Shown: positions 9,149 to 17,995 of the stretch, in pieces
How positions within the stretch are numbered: the stretch's first letter is position 1
Layout: every line of letters starts with the position of its first letter
Assembly (NCBI RefSeq): GCF_000400735.1
Contig: NZ_KE007368.1
Span: 170,906 to 234,905, forward strand
DNA length: 64,000 bases
Origin: Acinetobacter tandoii DSM 14970 = CIP 107469
GTDB lineage: Bacteria > Pseudomonadota > Gammaproteobacteria > Pseudomonadales > Moraxellaceae
Reading direction: 5' to 3'
Made by a program: the position numbers and the translations under genes
The notes under the pieces: model-generated
Seen by the model: only the letters and a program-made list of their open reading frames with translations
Told to the model about the DNA's origin: nothing
Databases searched by the model: none

Positions 9149-9166
9149 TGTAAGCAATTTCGTACA
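9149..9166 (-). promoter_or_regulatory. GacA/UvrY-type activator box upstream of small RNA copy A
   Basis: Plus strand TGTAAGCAATTTCGTACA; read on the minus strand it is TGTACG-AA-AT-TG-CTTACA. The published GacA box in pseudomonads is TGTAAG-N2-AT-N2-CTTACA, so there is one mismatch in 14 defined positions. It lies 23 bp past the stop codon of the EEP-family gene and is centred about 65 bp upstream of the inferred RNA start. Confidence 0.8.
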
Positions 9167-9189
9167 CAGTTTTTTATTTAGTTTGCCTA

Positions 9190-10308
9190 CTATTTCTCAT
9201 TTTTATAATCCTGTGCAATTTCATCTGTCACTATTTTTTCTTCGCGCTCCGCTTTTTCAATTCCTTCTTGTATTGCAGCCTGCGCTTCTTGTTCATCTGC
9301 ATCTGTTTGCTCCAACTCTTCTTGCTGTTGCTCAAATACACGCCCCGTTTGTAATTTGACATAGATTGGAAAGTGATCTGAACCTATATGCGGTAAACGC
9401 TGCATTTGAATGAGAGCAAAATCGGTACTGTGAAATACATGATCGAGTGACCAGCGTAAAAAAGGATAATCGGCATGAAAAGTATTCACATAATGCCGTC
9501 CAACTCGCGGATCGAGTAAGCCACTGATTCGTTGAAATAGACGTGTCGTTCGTGACCAAGCCACATCGTTCAAATCACCCATGACAATACAACTTTGATC
9601 CAGTTCTTTAATTTGATCTCCCACAATCAACAATTCAGCATCTCTTAACGTTGAATCTTTGGCTTCTGTCGGACTAGGCGGTTTCGGATGTAGACAATAC
9701 AACTGTACTGGCTGTCCAGAAGGCAACAGTACCGTGGTATGAATTGAAGGAATTTCATCACTTAAAATAAATTTCACCTCTGTATCGAAGAGTTTCAAGC
9801 GACTATACAAATGCATTCCATACAAATTATCCAACGGAATCGGGACACAATAAGGGTAACTCTCTTCAAGCACCTGTAGCGCCCGTTGCCAATGCCGATC
9901 TGTTTCCAAAGTCAAAATCAGATCGGGCTTAAATTTGCTAATTTGTTCAATGAGTAAATGATGTTGGGTATTAGGTGTGAGTACATTCGAAACCAATAAT
10001 GAAATTTGTCGTTCTGGCTGCAATTGCTCGTGAGAAACGGTCTGAACCTGTTTTTTCCACACAAAAGTATAAGGCAACACCATTTTTAACTGATATGCCA
10101 AAGCTGCGATTAACGCAACCAAAATCAGCTCACGCTGTAAATCCCAAGGATCAGACCAAAAAATTAGTAAAATAAAGGCTAAAAGCCCCAGTGCCAAAAT
10201 TTGTAGTCGTGGAAAATCGGCTCCGCGAATCCACCATTCATCACGCGGAATCAATGACCAAAACGTCAGCATCACCACCGTGATTGCCAAGATTTCCACC
10301 CAAATCAT
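9190..10308 (-). CDS. Endonuclease/exonuclease/phosphatase family protein, membrane-anchored
   Basis: 372 residues. Two to three N-terminal hydrophobic segments (residues 3-20, 34-52 and 57-75) are followed by a soluble EEP domain from about residue 100. Hallmarks are the metal/catalytic MGDLNDVAWS near residue 241 and the C-terminal GSDHFPIYV near residue 309. The tail after residue 325 is very rich in Glu and Gln. The EEP fold covers DNases, phosphodiesterases and lipid phosphatases. With the membrane anchor the domain would probably face the periplasm, but the substrate is unknown. The probable small RNA gene copy A lies directly downstream in the same direction with its own promoter. Confidence 0.86.
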   Translation of the reverse strand: MIWVEILAITVVMLTFWSLIPRDEWWIRGADFPRLQILALGLLAFILLIFWSDPWDLQRELILVALIAALAYQLKMVLPYTFVWKKQVQTVSHEQLQPERQISLLVSNVLTPNTQHHLLIEQISKFKPDLILTLETDRHWQRALQVLEESYPYCVPIPLDNLYGMHLYSRLKLFDTEVKFILSDEIPSIHTTVLLPSGQPVQLYCLHPKPPSPTEAKDSTLRDAELLIVGDQIKELDQSCIVMGDLNDVAWSRTTRLFQRISGLLDPRVGRHYVNTFHADYPFLRWSLDHVFHSTDFALIQMQRLPHIGSDHFPIYVKLQTGRVFEQQQEELEQTDADEQEAQAAIQEGIEKAEREEKIVTDEIAQDYKNEK

Positions 10309-10496
10309 GTTGTTTTTCTCAATCTTTTCCGTTTGGTAAACTAAGTCTGGACAAACTTTATCAATTTTGTATGTATCATAAACAAGTTATTTCGTTCAAT
10401 TATAGTGATGTTTTACTTATGTAGTGCTTGCAGTTGTGGTCGCTTTTGATACACTCAAACCCCTTTTAAATTTTTAACGCACCGAGGCAAAATGAC

Positions 10497-11615
10497 ATGA
10501 AAGTAGGTCTGGTCGGTTGGCGCGGGATGGTTGGTTCCGTCCTTATGCAACGTATGGTTGAAGAGAATGACTTTGCTCACTTTGAGCCATTCTATTTTTC
10601 TACCAGTAATGCAGGTGGTGAAGCCCCTGCATTTGGTGGTAAGACTGCCCCAGCACTTATGGATGCATCAGACATTAATAGTCTGAAGCAAATGGATGTC
10701 ATTATTACCTGTCAAGGTGGTGACTATACCTCTGAAGTCTTTCCAAAATTAAAAGCTGAAGGCTGGAAAGGCTATTGGATTGACGCTGCATCGACCTTGC
10801 GTATGGAAGATGAAGCCATCATCGTGCTTGATCCTGTCAACATGAACGTGATTAAAGATGGTTTAGTGAATGGCACTAAAACATTTGTTGGCGGGAACTG
10901 CACTGTTTCGCTCATGCTCATGGGCTTAGGCGGCTTATTCCAAAATAACCTTGTGGAATGGGCAACCTCGATGACTTATCAAGCTGCTTCAGGTGCTGGC
11001 GCGCAAAATATGCGTGAACTCATCACAGGTATGGGCTACTTGTATAACAATACCAAAGATTTACTAGATGACCCACGCTCTCCAATTTTAGATATCGACT
11101 CTAAAATTGCTGAATTACAACGTGGTGAAGGTTTCCCTTCTGCAAACTTTGGCGTACCGTTAGCAGGTTCTCTCATTCCGTATATCGATAAACAGCTTGA
11201 AAGTGGTCAATCGAAAGAAGAATGGAAAGGCCAAGTTGAAACCAACAAAATCTTAGGCAATCAGCAGATTGTTCCGATTGATGGTCACTGCGTCCGTATT
11301 GGTGCAATGCGTTGTCACTCACAGGCACTTACGTTGAAATTGAAAAAAGACGTACCGCTGGATGAGATTGAAGATATGTTACGTAGCGCGAACCAATGGG
11401 CGAAAGTCGTTCCAAATACGCGTGAAGCATCAATGACTGATCTGACTCCTGTTGCAGTAACAGGCACACTTAGTGTTCCTGTAGGCCGTTTACGTAAACT
11501 GAATATGGGTAAAGAGTACCTTGGTGCATTCACTGTCGGTGACCAATTGCTTTGGGGTGCTGCTGAACCACTGCGTCGTATGCTCCGTATTCTAATTGAC
11601 TTTAAAAATGCATAA
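10497..11615 (+). CDS. asd: Aspartate-semialdehyde dehydrogenase
   Basis: 372 residues. It reduces aspartyl phosphate to aspartate semialdehyde with NADPH, the branch-point step to lysine/diaminopimelate, threonine and methionine. The N-terminal [18 protein letters not shown] is the nucleotide-binding loop. The catalytic Cys135 lies in GGNCTVSLM and His274 in RCHSQALT, the same numbering as the E. coli enzyme. Length is normal for the gammaproteobacterial form. The ATG at 10497 overlaps an out-of-frame ATG at 10492, which is not used. It is followed by its own terminator. Confidence 0.96.
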   Translation: MKVGLVGWRGMVGSVLMQRMVEENDFAHFEPFYFSTSNAGGEAPAFGGKTAPALMDASDINSLKQMDVIITCQGGDYTSEVFPKLKAEGWKGYWIDAASTLRMEDEAIIVLDPVNMNVIKDGLVNGTKTFVGGNCTVSLMLMGLGGLFQNNLVEWATSMTYQAASGAGAQNMRELITGMGYLYNNTKDLLDDPRSPILDIDSKIAELQRGEGFPSANFGVPLAGSLIPYIDKQLESGQSKEEWKGQVETNKILGNQQIVPIDGHCVRIGAMRCHSQALTLKLKKDVPLDEIEDMLRSANQWAKVVPNTREASMTDLTPVAVTGTLSVPVGRLRKLNMGKEYLGAFTVGDQLLWGAAEPLRRMLRILIDFKNA

Positions 11616-11639
11616 ACATTTTTAAATTTTCAAACAAAA

Positions 11640-11664
11640 GCCGATCAATTACGATCGGCTTTTT
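11640..11664 (+). terminator. Terminator of asd
   Basis: GCCGATC (11640-11646) pairs with GATCGGC (11653-11659), followed by five T residues, 24 bp after the asd stop codon. Confidence 0.88.
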
Positions 11665-11756
11665 ATGTAACTCGAATGTTATCCATTTACAATTCCTCAA
11701 CATCTCGGTAATGTATAATTCTCTCGTTGCAATATATGACCAGAGTCAAAACTAAG

Positions 11757-13202
11757 ATGACTGTATATAACAAATTAAAAATTGCTATTCTTGCCATTAT
11801 TGCATCGCAAAACCTTCATGCAATTAGTATTGATCCATTGCAAATCCAGTCTGCGCCTGGGGAATTGCTGTACGCAGAAATTCCGTTTCATCATGCAAAA
11901 ACCGATGAGCCTGTTCAAGTCAGTCTAGCTACACCAGAAGATATCAATACCTTAGGTGTTGTTCATCAACCTCCAGGGCATCTTAATTTCTTTTCTCGAC
12001 AAAGCAGTTCAGGTGAAGGCGTTATTACGATTACTTCATCGCGTCCATTGACCGAATCTGAACTGAATATCGTGGTACGTATTCAAGAAGGCAGTGCAGT
12101 ACATTTACGTCATATTCGCACGCCCATTCAGCGTACAGCTGCGCCAAAACCAATGTTTAGTGCCAAAGCCAACGAAAAAGTGCTCAGCCCGATCATGATC
12201 GTGAGTGAAAAGGATATTGCACTCAACTTGCCTACCAGCACTCAATTTAAGCCAGCTGAAGCAGCTCAACTAAATCCAGTGTCCGATTCGGCTGATTCGC
12301 TTAAACTTAAAACGATACAACCGCCAAAATTGGCAGCGGTAACGGAGTCAAATGAAGCCCCTATTGTCGTTTCTAGTGTCAATACAGCAAGTGCACCAGT
12401 ACAAAAAGCCAAGGGAATTGAGCAAACTAAAACTGAATCGACGGCTCCAGCGAAAACGATTGTAAAAAATGCCGTAAATGCAACAGCAAAACAGTCATCT
12501 GACCCTCAAGTTCAGCAGTATCAGAACCGTGTAAAAGAGGATAAAAGTGCTGTTACAACGGCTAAAGCAGCAACTCCGTCAACACCAAAGTTACCTGCTG
12601 AGCCTAAACCCCAAGCCATCAAACCGACTCCCGCGGCAACAATAGCTGAGGTGAAAAGAGCTCAACCAAATCAACATATCGTACAAAATAATGAATCACT
12701 TTGGGCAATTGCACAACGGGTTGCTTCTGAGCAAAATCGACCAATTGGCGAAGTAATGCAGCAAATTAAAACTCAAAATTCACACGCCTTTATTCAAGGT
12801 GATATCAATCGATTACGTCGTGGAGTCACTTTAAATTTACAAACCAATACTAGCAATAAATCCCAACAAAAAATTGTGGCTCCACCCAACACAATGACAA
12901 AACAATCTGGAAAAGCAAAATATCGTCTGAATCAAGCAGAAATGAGTTTGGTGGCAGAAAAGCATCCTGATACAACCAATGGAACGGCGAAGCAGAAAGC
13001 TGAGAATGAGCAAATATCAAATGAATTGTCATTAAAAGTTATGACATCTCGGGAAAAAACCGTTAAATTACAGAGAAACGTAACTCAGCTGGAATTGGCT
13101 CTACGTCAAAAGGACAAAAGACTTCAATTATTAAATGCTCGTCTTGCACAATTGCAACAACAGTTGAAAGCACAACAAGCACAGAAAAAGCCAAACAGCT
13201 AA
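11757..13202 (+). CDS. FimV-like protein, N-terminal (periplasmic) half
   Basis: 481 residues from ATG 11757; ATG 11736 is an alternative that would lengthen the signal peptide, and neither has a clear ribosome site. The signal peptide (KLKIAILAIIASQNLHA) leads into the FimV N-terminal beta domain (SIDPLQIQSAPGELLYAEIPF ... LNFFSRQSSSGEGVITITSSRPL). A low-complexity Pro/Lys/Ala linker follows, then a LysM-like peptidoglycan-binding segment at about 304-365 (QHIVQNNESLWAIAQRVA) and a coiled coil at 430-475. FimV scaffolds the type IV pilus/polarity machinery. In Pseudomonas it is one long protein; here the cytoplasmic half is a separate downstream gene. Confidence 0.85.
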   Translation: MTVYNKLKIAILAIIASQNLHAISIDPLQIQSAPGELLYAEIPFHHAKTDEPVQVSLATPEDINTLGVVHQPPGHLNFFSRQSSSGEGVITITSSRPLTESELNIVVRIQEGSAVHLRHIRTPIQRTAAPKPMFSAKANEKVLSPIMIVSEKDIALNLPTSTQFKPAEAAQLNPVSDSADSLKLKTIQPPKLAAVTESNEAPIVVSSVNTASAPVQKAKGIEQTKTESTAPAKTIVKNAVNATAKQSSDPQVQQYQNRVKEDKSAVTTAKAATPSTPKLPAEPKPQAIKPTPAATIAEVKRAQPNQHIVQNNESLWAIAQRVASEQNRPIGEVMQQIKTQNSHAFIQGDINRLRRGVTLNLQTNTSNKSQQKIVAPPNTMTKQSGKAKYRLNQAEMSLVAEKHPDTTNGTAKQKAENEQISNELSLKVMTSREKTVKLQRNVTQLELALRQKDKRLQLLNARLAQLQQQLKAQQAQKKPNS

Positions 13203-13269
13203 ATTGTTATATAATTTTGATATTAGAATCAATGAATTAAACATACATTTGATTCATAAGGGGTAAAAC

Positions 13270-14583
13270 ATGCTGATTTATGTGATTCCGTTTATACTTT
13301 TGTTAGTCGTGGCAATTGTTTTAAAAAAACGCGAAGCTAGTAAAGAAGCCGATACGGCACCAAAAAAGACGGCAACGGCTCGCAATAAAGCCAAAACTCC
13401 TGTAAATAAACGGAAAGCCCCTCAAAAAGCTCAAGTGGTAGAAGACCCTGTTATTGAAAAGAAACAGGAAACTCCACTCAGTGAAGAATTACGTAGCCAA
13501 ATTCAAGGGCAAATTCGTGATCGTAATTTCTTTGCAGCAGAAGCTCAAATTAATCAGGCACTGAATAAAGATAATTCACAACACGAACTTTATTTATTGT
13601 TATTGGATATTCATCTTGAACAAAAAGATGAATTTGCGATTAGCCAACTCTTCAACCATCTTCGTTCACTTGAACTTGAAGAAACGCTAGCACAAGCAGA
13701 ACAGAAAAAAGCTGAATACGAAAAAGAGCATCTTTCATCGGTAGATACAATCGACTTTCAGCCACAAACGCTTTCAAACTATGCTGAACCAAGCACTGCA
13801 ACACAAAACGCATCAGATTTTGATGCACTCATTGAAAATAAAGTCACAACATCAAATTCTTTTGATTTGTTGCAGGCAGAAACACCTAGCGCCTCTCCTG
13901 TTGAAGAAAAGCCGTTAGAGTTTAAGTCTTTCAATGTAAGCCCTGAAATCATTGAACCTACCGTAGAAGCGACGCCAGAATCAGATGCTCCTTCTCTGAA
14001 ATTTGATGATTTAGTTGAGCTGAAACCCCAAGTTGAAGAACCTGCTCAAGTTCAAGATAAAAATGAACTACCCGTTACTGAGCTTAAAGATTTAGAGTTT
14101 TCTTTTAATCTCGATCCAGCCCCAACAACCGAAGCAGTTGTTGAAACTGTTACGGCACCGATAGCAGAGAAATCTGAAGATCAACCAGAATTCAAATTTT
14201 CTTTTGATCTTGAACAACCGAATGCCGATAAATCAACATCACAGATCGAGGTTCAATCTGAAGCACCAGCAATTTCCTTTGATTTAGAATCACCAAAGAC
14301 TGATCTTGCAACAGCACATTCAATTCCTCAAGACATTACCGAAACAACTGAATTTACGACTCCTGCTTTACAAACAGATGCTCATCTACAAGACCCACTG
14401 GTTCAGTCTTTCCCTGAACTCGGCCAAATCAGTGAAACCACGCTAGATCTCGATTTAGCCGAGCGATATATCCAATTTGGTTCTTATGAGGCTGCCCGCC
14501 AACTCTTGGCTGCAAATTCGGATAAATTTTCGACGGAACAACAACATCGCGCAGAACAGTTACTGAATCAAATAGCATCTTAA
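13270..14583 (+). CDS. FimV-like protein, C-terminal (cytoplasmic) half
   Basis: 437 residues. The N-terminal membrane helix (residues 2-18, LIYVIPFILLLVVAIVL) is followed by a Lys/Arg-rich segment, a TPR-like helical repeat region around 75-150 and a long acidic, Glu/Pro-rich linker. The last 45 residues (LDLDLAERYIQFGSYEAAR ... AEQLLNQIAS) match the FimV C-terminal domain that binds polarity and cAMP-pathway partners in Pseudomonas. It starts 67 bp after the upstream FimV-N gene with a good GGGG ribosome site. Together the two genes reproduce FimV split at the membrane helix. Confidence 0.84.
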   Translation: MLIYVIPFILLLVVAIVLKKREASKEADTAPKKTATARNKAKTPVNKRKAPQKAQVVEDPVIEKKQETPLSEELRSQIQGQIRDRNFFAAEAQINQALNKDNSQHELYLLLLDIHLEQKDEFAISQLFNHLRSLELEETLAQAEQKKAEYEKEHLSSVDTIDFQPQTLSNYAEPSTATQNASDFDALIENKVTTSNSFDLLQAETPSASPVEEKPLEFKSFNVSPEIIEPTVEATPESDAPSLKFDDLVELKPQVEEPAQVQDKNELPVTELKDLEFSFNLDPAPTTEAVVETVTAPIAEKSEDQPEFKFSFDLEQPNADKSTSQIEVQSEAPAISFDLESPKTDLATAHSIPQDITETTEFTTPALQTDAHLQDPLVQSFPELGQISETTLDLDLAERYIQFGSYEAARQLLAANSDKFSTEQQHRAEQLLNQIAS

Positions 14584-14601
14584 AGCATTTCCCTCTACTA
14601 T

Positions 14602-14629
14602 AAAGCAGTCATACTTGACTGCTTTTTTT
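14602..14629 (+). terminator. Terminator after the FimV pair, abutting the next start codon
   Basis: AAGCAGTCA (14603-14611) pairs with TGACTGCTT (14616-14624), and the T-run ends at 14629. The ATG of the asparaginase gene begins at 14630, so the T-run occupies the place of its ribosome-binding site. Confidence 0.85.
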
Positions 14630-15601
14630 ATGATGAAAAAAATTGCTTTGATTTATATGGGCGGCACCTTTGGCTGTGTAGGTGAACCCCTTAGCCCGAT
14701 GCCTGCAACAGAATTTCTGCCTCAACTTGAGAAAGTTTTACCACTGGATCTTGCCATTGAATGCATGGTTGCACCTGTCATTAAAGACAGTAGTGCCTGT
14801 ACACCTGCTGATTGGTTGCAATTGGTTCAATTTATACAACAACTGCAATTACAACAATTTCAGCATTTTGTCATTATTCATGGTACGGACACTCTCAGCT
14901 ATGCCAGTGCGATTCTCTCCAGATTTTTAGGTCAATCTGCACATGTCGTACTCACAGGTAGTCAATACCCTTTACTCAATGTTGAGGGCAGCGACACACG
15001 TGAATTTACTGATGCTATCGACAACCTGAATTTCGCACTGCACGCAGTTCATACTCAACCTGTTGGCGTGTATCTTGCCTTCCATCAACAACTGTTACAT
15101 GGACGCAGTGTGTTAAAGCAACACACCACAGAATTAGATGCCTTTGCAGGTTTGAATAGCCAACACGAACTGCCTCAACCGAGTTCGGCGTATTTAGTCA
15201 AAGCTGAAGATCTAATCAAAGCAGATCAGTTCAATTGTCTAAATTTAATGATGCAGCCAATTGCTCTAGATCAGCAATTACTGAATCTACAAACTATCGC
15301 GCAGCATCCTCCTCAGTTTCTTATTTTGCAAGGGTTTGGTACGGGAAATCTGGCGGTCAATGCTGCATGTATAGCACTCTTTCAACAGCTTCGCCAGCAA
15401 GGGTGTATGGTGTTACTTACCACTCAGGTCAGCTTTGGCAAAACCGACCAACGCTATGCGATTAGCAGTTGGATTCAGGAAGCAGGCGTAATGGTGAGTG
15501 ATTGTATCAGCCATGCTGATTTATATGCCAAAGCACTGTTGATGTATCTGAAGCATGATTCCATTGATCAATGCTTTAGCCACTGGCATGACTCGGTTTA
15601 A
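14630..15601 (+). CDS. Asparaginase family protein (type I-like)
   Basis: 323 residues from the first of two adjacent ATGs (14630, 14633). Asparaginase/glutaminase family: deamidates Asn to Asp and ammonia through two catalytic threonines. The first motif is IYMGGTFGC (Thr near residue 13) and the second IHGTDTLSYA (Thr-Asp near residue 86). VLTGSQYPLLNVEGSD and QGFGTGNL are also typical. No signal peptide is present, so it is cytoplasmic. There is no Shine-Dalgarno sequence because a terminator T-run ends right before the ATG; translation may be leaderless or from a short leader started at TATAAA (14599-14604). It lies 18 bp upstream of truA. Confidence 0.88.
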   Translation: MMKKIALIYMGGTFGCVGEPLSPMPATEFLPQLEKVLPLDLAIECMVAPVIKDSSACTPADWLQLVQFIQQLQLQQFQHFVIIHGTDTLSYASAILSRFLGQSAHVVLTGSQYPLLNVEGSDTREFTDAIDNLNFALHAVHTQPVGVYLAFHQQLLHGRSVLKQHTTELDAFAGLNSQHELPQPSSAYLVKAEDLIKADQFNCLNLMMQPIALDQQLLNLQTIAQHPPQFLILQGFGTGNLAVNAACIALFQQLRQQGCMVLLTTQVSFGKTDQRYAISSWIQEAGVMVSDCISHADLYAKALLMYLKHDSIDQCFSHWHDSV

Positions 15602-15619
15602 TCAAAGGTAAATAGATCT

Positions 15620-16417
15620 ATGCAACGCTTTGCCATTGGCATCGAATTTTCAGGCGCAGCTTATCGTGGTTGGCAAACCCAACAAGCAGGTGTGATTAGC
15701 GTGCAAGAAACGCTTGAAACTATCCTGAGTAAAATTGCAGCCGAACCGATTATCCTGCATGGTGCAGGTCGTACCGATGCAGGTGTACATGCGACCAATA
15801 TGGTGGCGCATTTCGATACGCATGCCATCAGACCGCTACGTGGCTGGCTCATGGGTGCCAATAGTCAACTGCCTAAAGATATTGCCATCCAGTGGATTAA
15901 GGAAATGGATCATGAGTTTCATGCCCGTTTCAAGGCTCAAGCACGTCGTTATCGCTATGTGGTCTATAACCATCCACAACGCCCAGCTTTACTGCACAAA
16001 CAAGTGACTCATGCTCACTACACACTCGATGTAGACAAAATGATTGCGGCTGCAAAAAAGTTTGAAGGTACGCATAATTTTGAGAGTTTTCGTGCTGCGG
16101 CTTGTCAGTCCAATCAACCTGTACGCCATGTGAGTCATTGTCGCTTAATTCGACATGGTGCTTATTTGGTGCTTGATATTCAAGCAGATGGCTTCTTACA
16201 CCATATGGTGCGTAACATTATGGGCTGTTTGCTGGAAATTGGACAAGGTATGTATGACATTGACCATATTGACCAAATTTTTGTGGCACAAGATCGTAAA
16301 GCGGCAGGCGTAACAGCCCCACCCGATGGTTTATATTTTATTCATGCCGACTATCCAGCGCAGTTCGATTTACCCAAAGTACCTTTAGGTCCGCATTGGT
16401 TAAACATGCCAGATTAA
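15620..16417 (+). CDS. truA: tRNA pseudouridine(38-40) synthase
   Basis: 265 residues, normal length. It isomerises uridines 38-40 in the anticodon stem-loop of many tRNAs. The catalytic Asp is residue 53 in AGRTDAGVHA. Other family stretches are FSGAAYRGWQTQ, FHARFKAQARRYRYVV and GFLHHMVRNIMG. It is probably co-transcribed with the asparaginase gene 18 bp upstream. It is followed by a bidirectional terminator shared with the convergent AraC-type gene. Confidence 0.96.
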   Translation: MQRFAIGIEFSGAAYRGWQTQQAGVISVQETLETILSKIAAEPIILHGAGRTDAGVHATNMVAHFDTHAIRPLRGWLMGANSQLPKDIAIQWIKEMDHEFHARFKAQARRYRYVVYNHPQRPALLHKQVTHAHYTLDVDKMIAAAKKFEGTHNFESFRAAACQSNQPVRHVSHCRLIRHGAYLVLDIQADGFLHHMVRNIMGCLLEIGQGMYDIDHIDQIFVAQDRKAAGVTAPPDGLYFIHADYPAQFDLPKVPLGPHWLNMPD

Positions 16418-16432
16418 TGTAACACGCATAAT

Positions 16433-16460
16433 AAAAAAACCTCCATATGGGAGGTTTTTT
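16433..16460. terminator. Bidirectional terminator between truA and the AraC-type gene
   Basis: A-run, ACCTCC, a short loop, GGAGGT and a T-run form a symmetric hairpin (16433-16460) that can serve both convergent genes. Confidence 0.92.
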
Positions 16461-16470
16461 AACTTTTAGA

Positions 16471-17478
16471 TTAACGTTGTTTACGCTTGCGATATTCAAC
16501 AGGCGTTTCATTGGTCCAACGCTTAAATGCACGATAAAACGTGCTCGGCTCTGAAAAACCTGTTAAATAGACAATCCGTTCTACACTCTCACTGGTATTT
16601 GCCAACAGTTTCTTGGCCAAGCGACATCGATAATCAGAAAGAATCTGCTGAAAACTGGTATTCGCTTCGCTCAGTTGAGTGCGTAAACGACGTGGCGTAA
16701 TATTTAAATGTGCTGCAACCGTTTCTAAAGTCGTTTCACCGCTTTCTAAGGTTGAACCAATCGCACGGCGCACTTCACCCACCAAGTCATAGCGTGCTAG
16801 CTCTTGTAGTTTTTCAATTGCCAGTTGCTCATGCAATTGCAATAACTCAGGCTCAGCTTGCCACAACGGATAATCCAAAATCGCTGGATCAAAATACAGT
16901 CGCGTTTCTTTTTGACCCAAGCTCACAGGGCATTCAAAGACACGGAAATATTCGTCATCTGACGCACCTTGAGAAAAGTTAAAGTCGATATACAATGGCT
17001 GAAAACGCCCTTCTGTAATAAACTTAAAGAAGCGTAGGATCCCCGACATGGCACATTCAGAGAAATGACGATTAATTAAATTTTCTGCCCACGGTTGCTC
17101 ACCATTGGTCAAATAACAACGATCATCTTCAACAATCAAACGGGCATGAAAGGCATCGCTAATTAAACGCTGATAAGCCAGAGCACGCTTAAGTCCTTCA
17201 CCAAAATTTTCACTGCTAATAAATAAATGCTCAATCACCTGCCCACGATATAAAGGCAAATGCTCACCCAAATGCAAACCGATATCAGGGTCCTTACTGA
17301 CATCTTCGGCTGCTGTCCAAAAAGCAAACTGTGCATTTAATGGGGTACGATCATTGGCCTGAACTTGATTTAAGGCCACCCCTGCTTTTGTTAAAATTTC
17401 TTCGGTTGGTAATCCTGAACGACGAATCGCCTGATAGCCCAATCGTAGTACAACCGATGCATCCGTTAGCTGACCCAC
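16471..17478 (-). CDS. AraC family transcriptional regulator with arabinose-binding-like N-terminal domain
   Basis: 335 residues. The N-terminal domain (QAIRRSGLPTEEILTKAGV ... GLHLGEHLPLYRGQVIEHLF) is of the type found in OruR/ArgR-like and other AraC regulators. The C-terminal double helix-turn-helix spans about residues 235-335 with TLETVAAHLNITPRRLRTQL and VYLTGFSEPSTFYRAFKRWT. The effector and targets are unknown. No obvious target operon is adjacent: infA lies upstream and truA is convergent. Confidence 0.9.
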   Translation of the reverse strand: MGQLTDASVVLRLGYQAIRRSGLPTEEILTKAGVALNQVQANDRTPLNAQFAFWTAAEDVSKDPDIGLHLGEHLPLYRGQVIEHLFISSENFGEGLKRALAYQRLISDAFHARLIVEDDRCYLTNGEQPWAENLINRHFSECAMSGILRFFKFITEGRFQPLYIDFNFSQGASDDEYFRVFECPVSLGQKETRLYFDPAILDYPLWQAEPELLQLHEQLAIEKLQELARYDLVGEVRRAIGSTLESGETTLETVAAHLNITPRRLRTQLSEANTSFQQILSDYRCRLAKKLLANTSESVERIVYLTGFSEPSTFYRAFKRWTNETPVEYRKRKQR

Positions 17479-17707
17479 GCAATGACCTTCCTTGTATGTG
17501 ATTCATTTATACCTAAAACAATAAATTTAGATTAACTGCGATTGACCAAACTGACAACATCTATAGTCAAATTTTTCAGGAATTTTTTGAAACCATCAGT
17601 TCGCTTAATTTACTGCCAGCTAACTCACTCTCAAGGGTTTGATTCTTGATTTTTTCTAAAAAATTGACTATAATTTGCCCCTTTCCAATTTGATCATCAG
17701 GTAGGCT

Positions 17708-17929
17708 ATGGCCAATAAAGAGGAACTCATTGAGTTCGAAGGCGTTGTCACCGAAACGCTTCCTAATACGATGTTCCGTGTACGTTTAGAAAACGGTCAC
17801 GAAGTGATTGCCCACATTTCTGGTAAAATGCGTAAACACTATATCCGCATTTTAACTGGCGACAGTGTGAAGGTAGAAATGACCCCTTACGACCTCACGA
17901 AAGGTCGTATCACTTATCGTGCACGCTAA
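17708..17929 (+). CDS. infA: Translation initiation factor IF-1
   Basis: 73 residues with an S1-like OB fold. The stretches [36 protein letters not shown] and [10 protein letters not shown] are essentially invariant in gammaproteobacteria. It binds the ribosomal A site during initiation. It has a single-gene layout with an AGG ribosome site 7 bp before the ATG and its own terminator. Confidence 0.97.
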   Translation: MANKEELIEFEGVVTETLPNTMFRVRLENGHEVIAHISGKMRKHYIRILTGDSVKVEMTPYDLTKGRITYRAR

Positions 17930-17946
17930 GCTCTGATTAGTGAAAG

Positions 17947-17977
17947 CAAAAAAAGCCACATTATGTGGCTTTTTTTA
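17947..17977 (+). terminator. Terminator of infA
   Basis: An A-run, GCCAC, loop ATTAT, GTGGC and a seven-base T-run, 18 bp after the infA stop codon. It could also serve the convergent LprI-like gene. Confidence 0.92.
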
Positions 17978-17995
17978 TATCGTCATTTTTTGCGC

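Noticed and set aside
9111..9359. 82-codon plus-strand open frame
   Set aside because: It is antisense to the 3' end of the EEP-family gene, and its start overlaps the small RNA promoter. Phe/Leu-rich composition is typical of a shadow frame.
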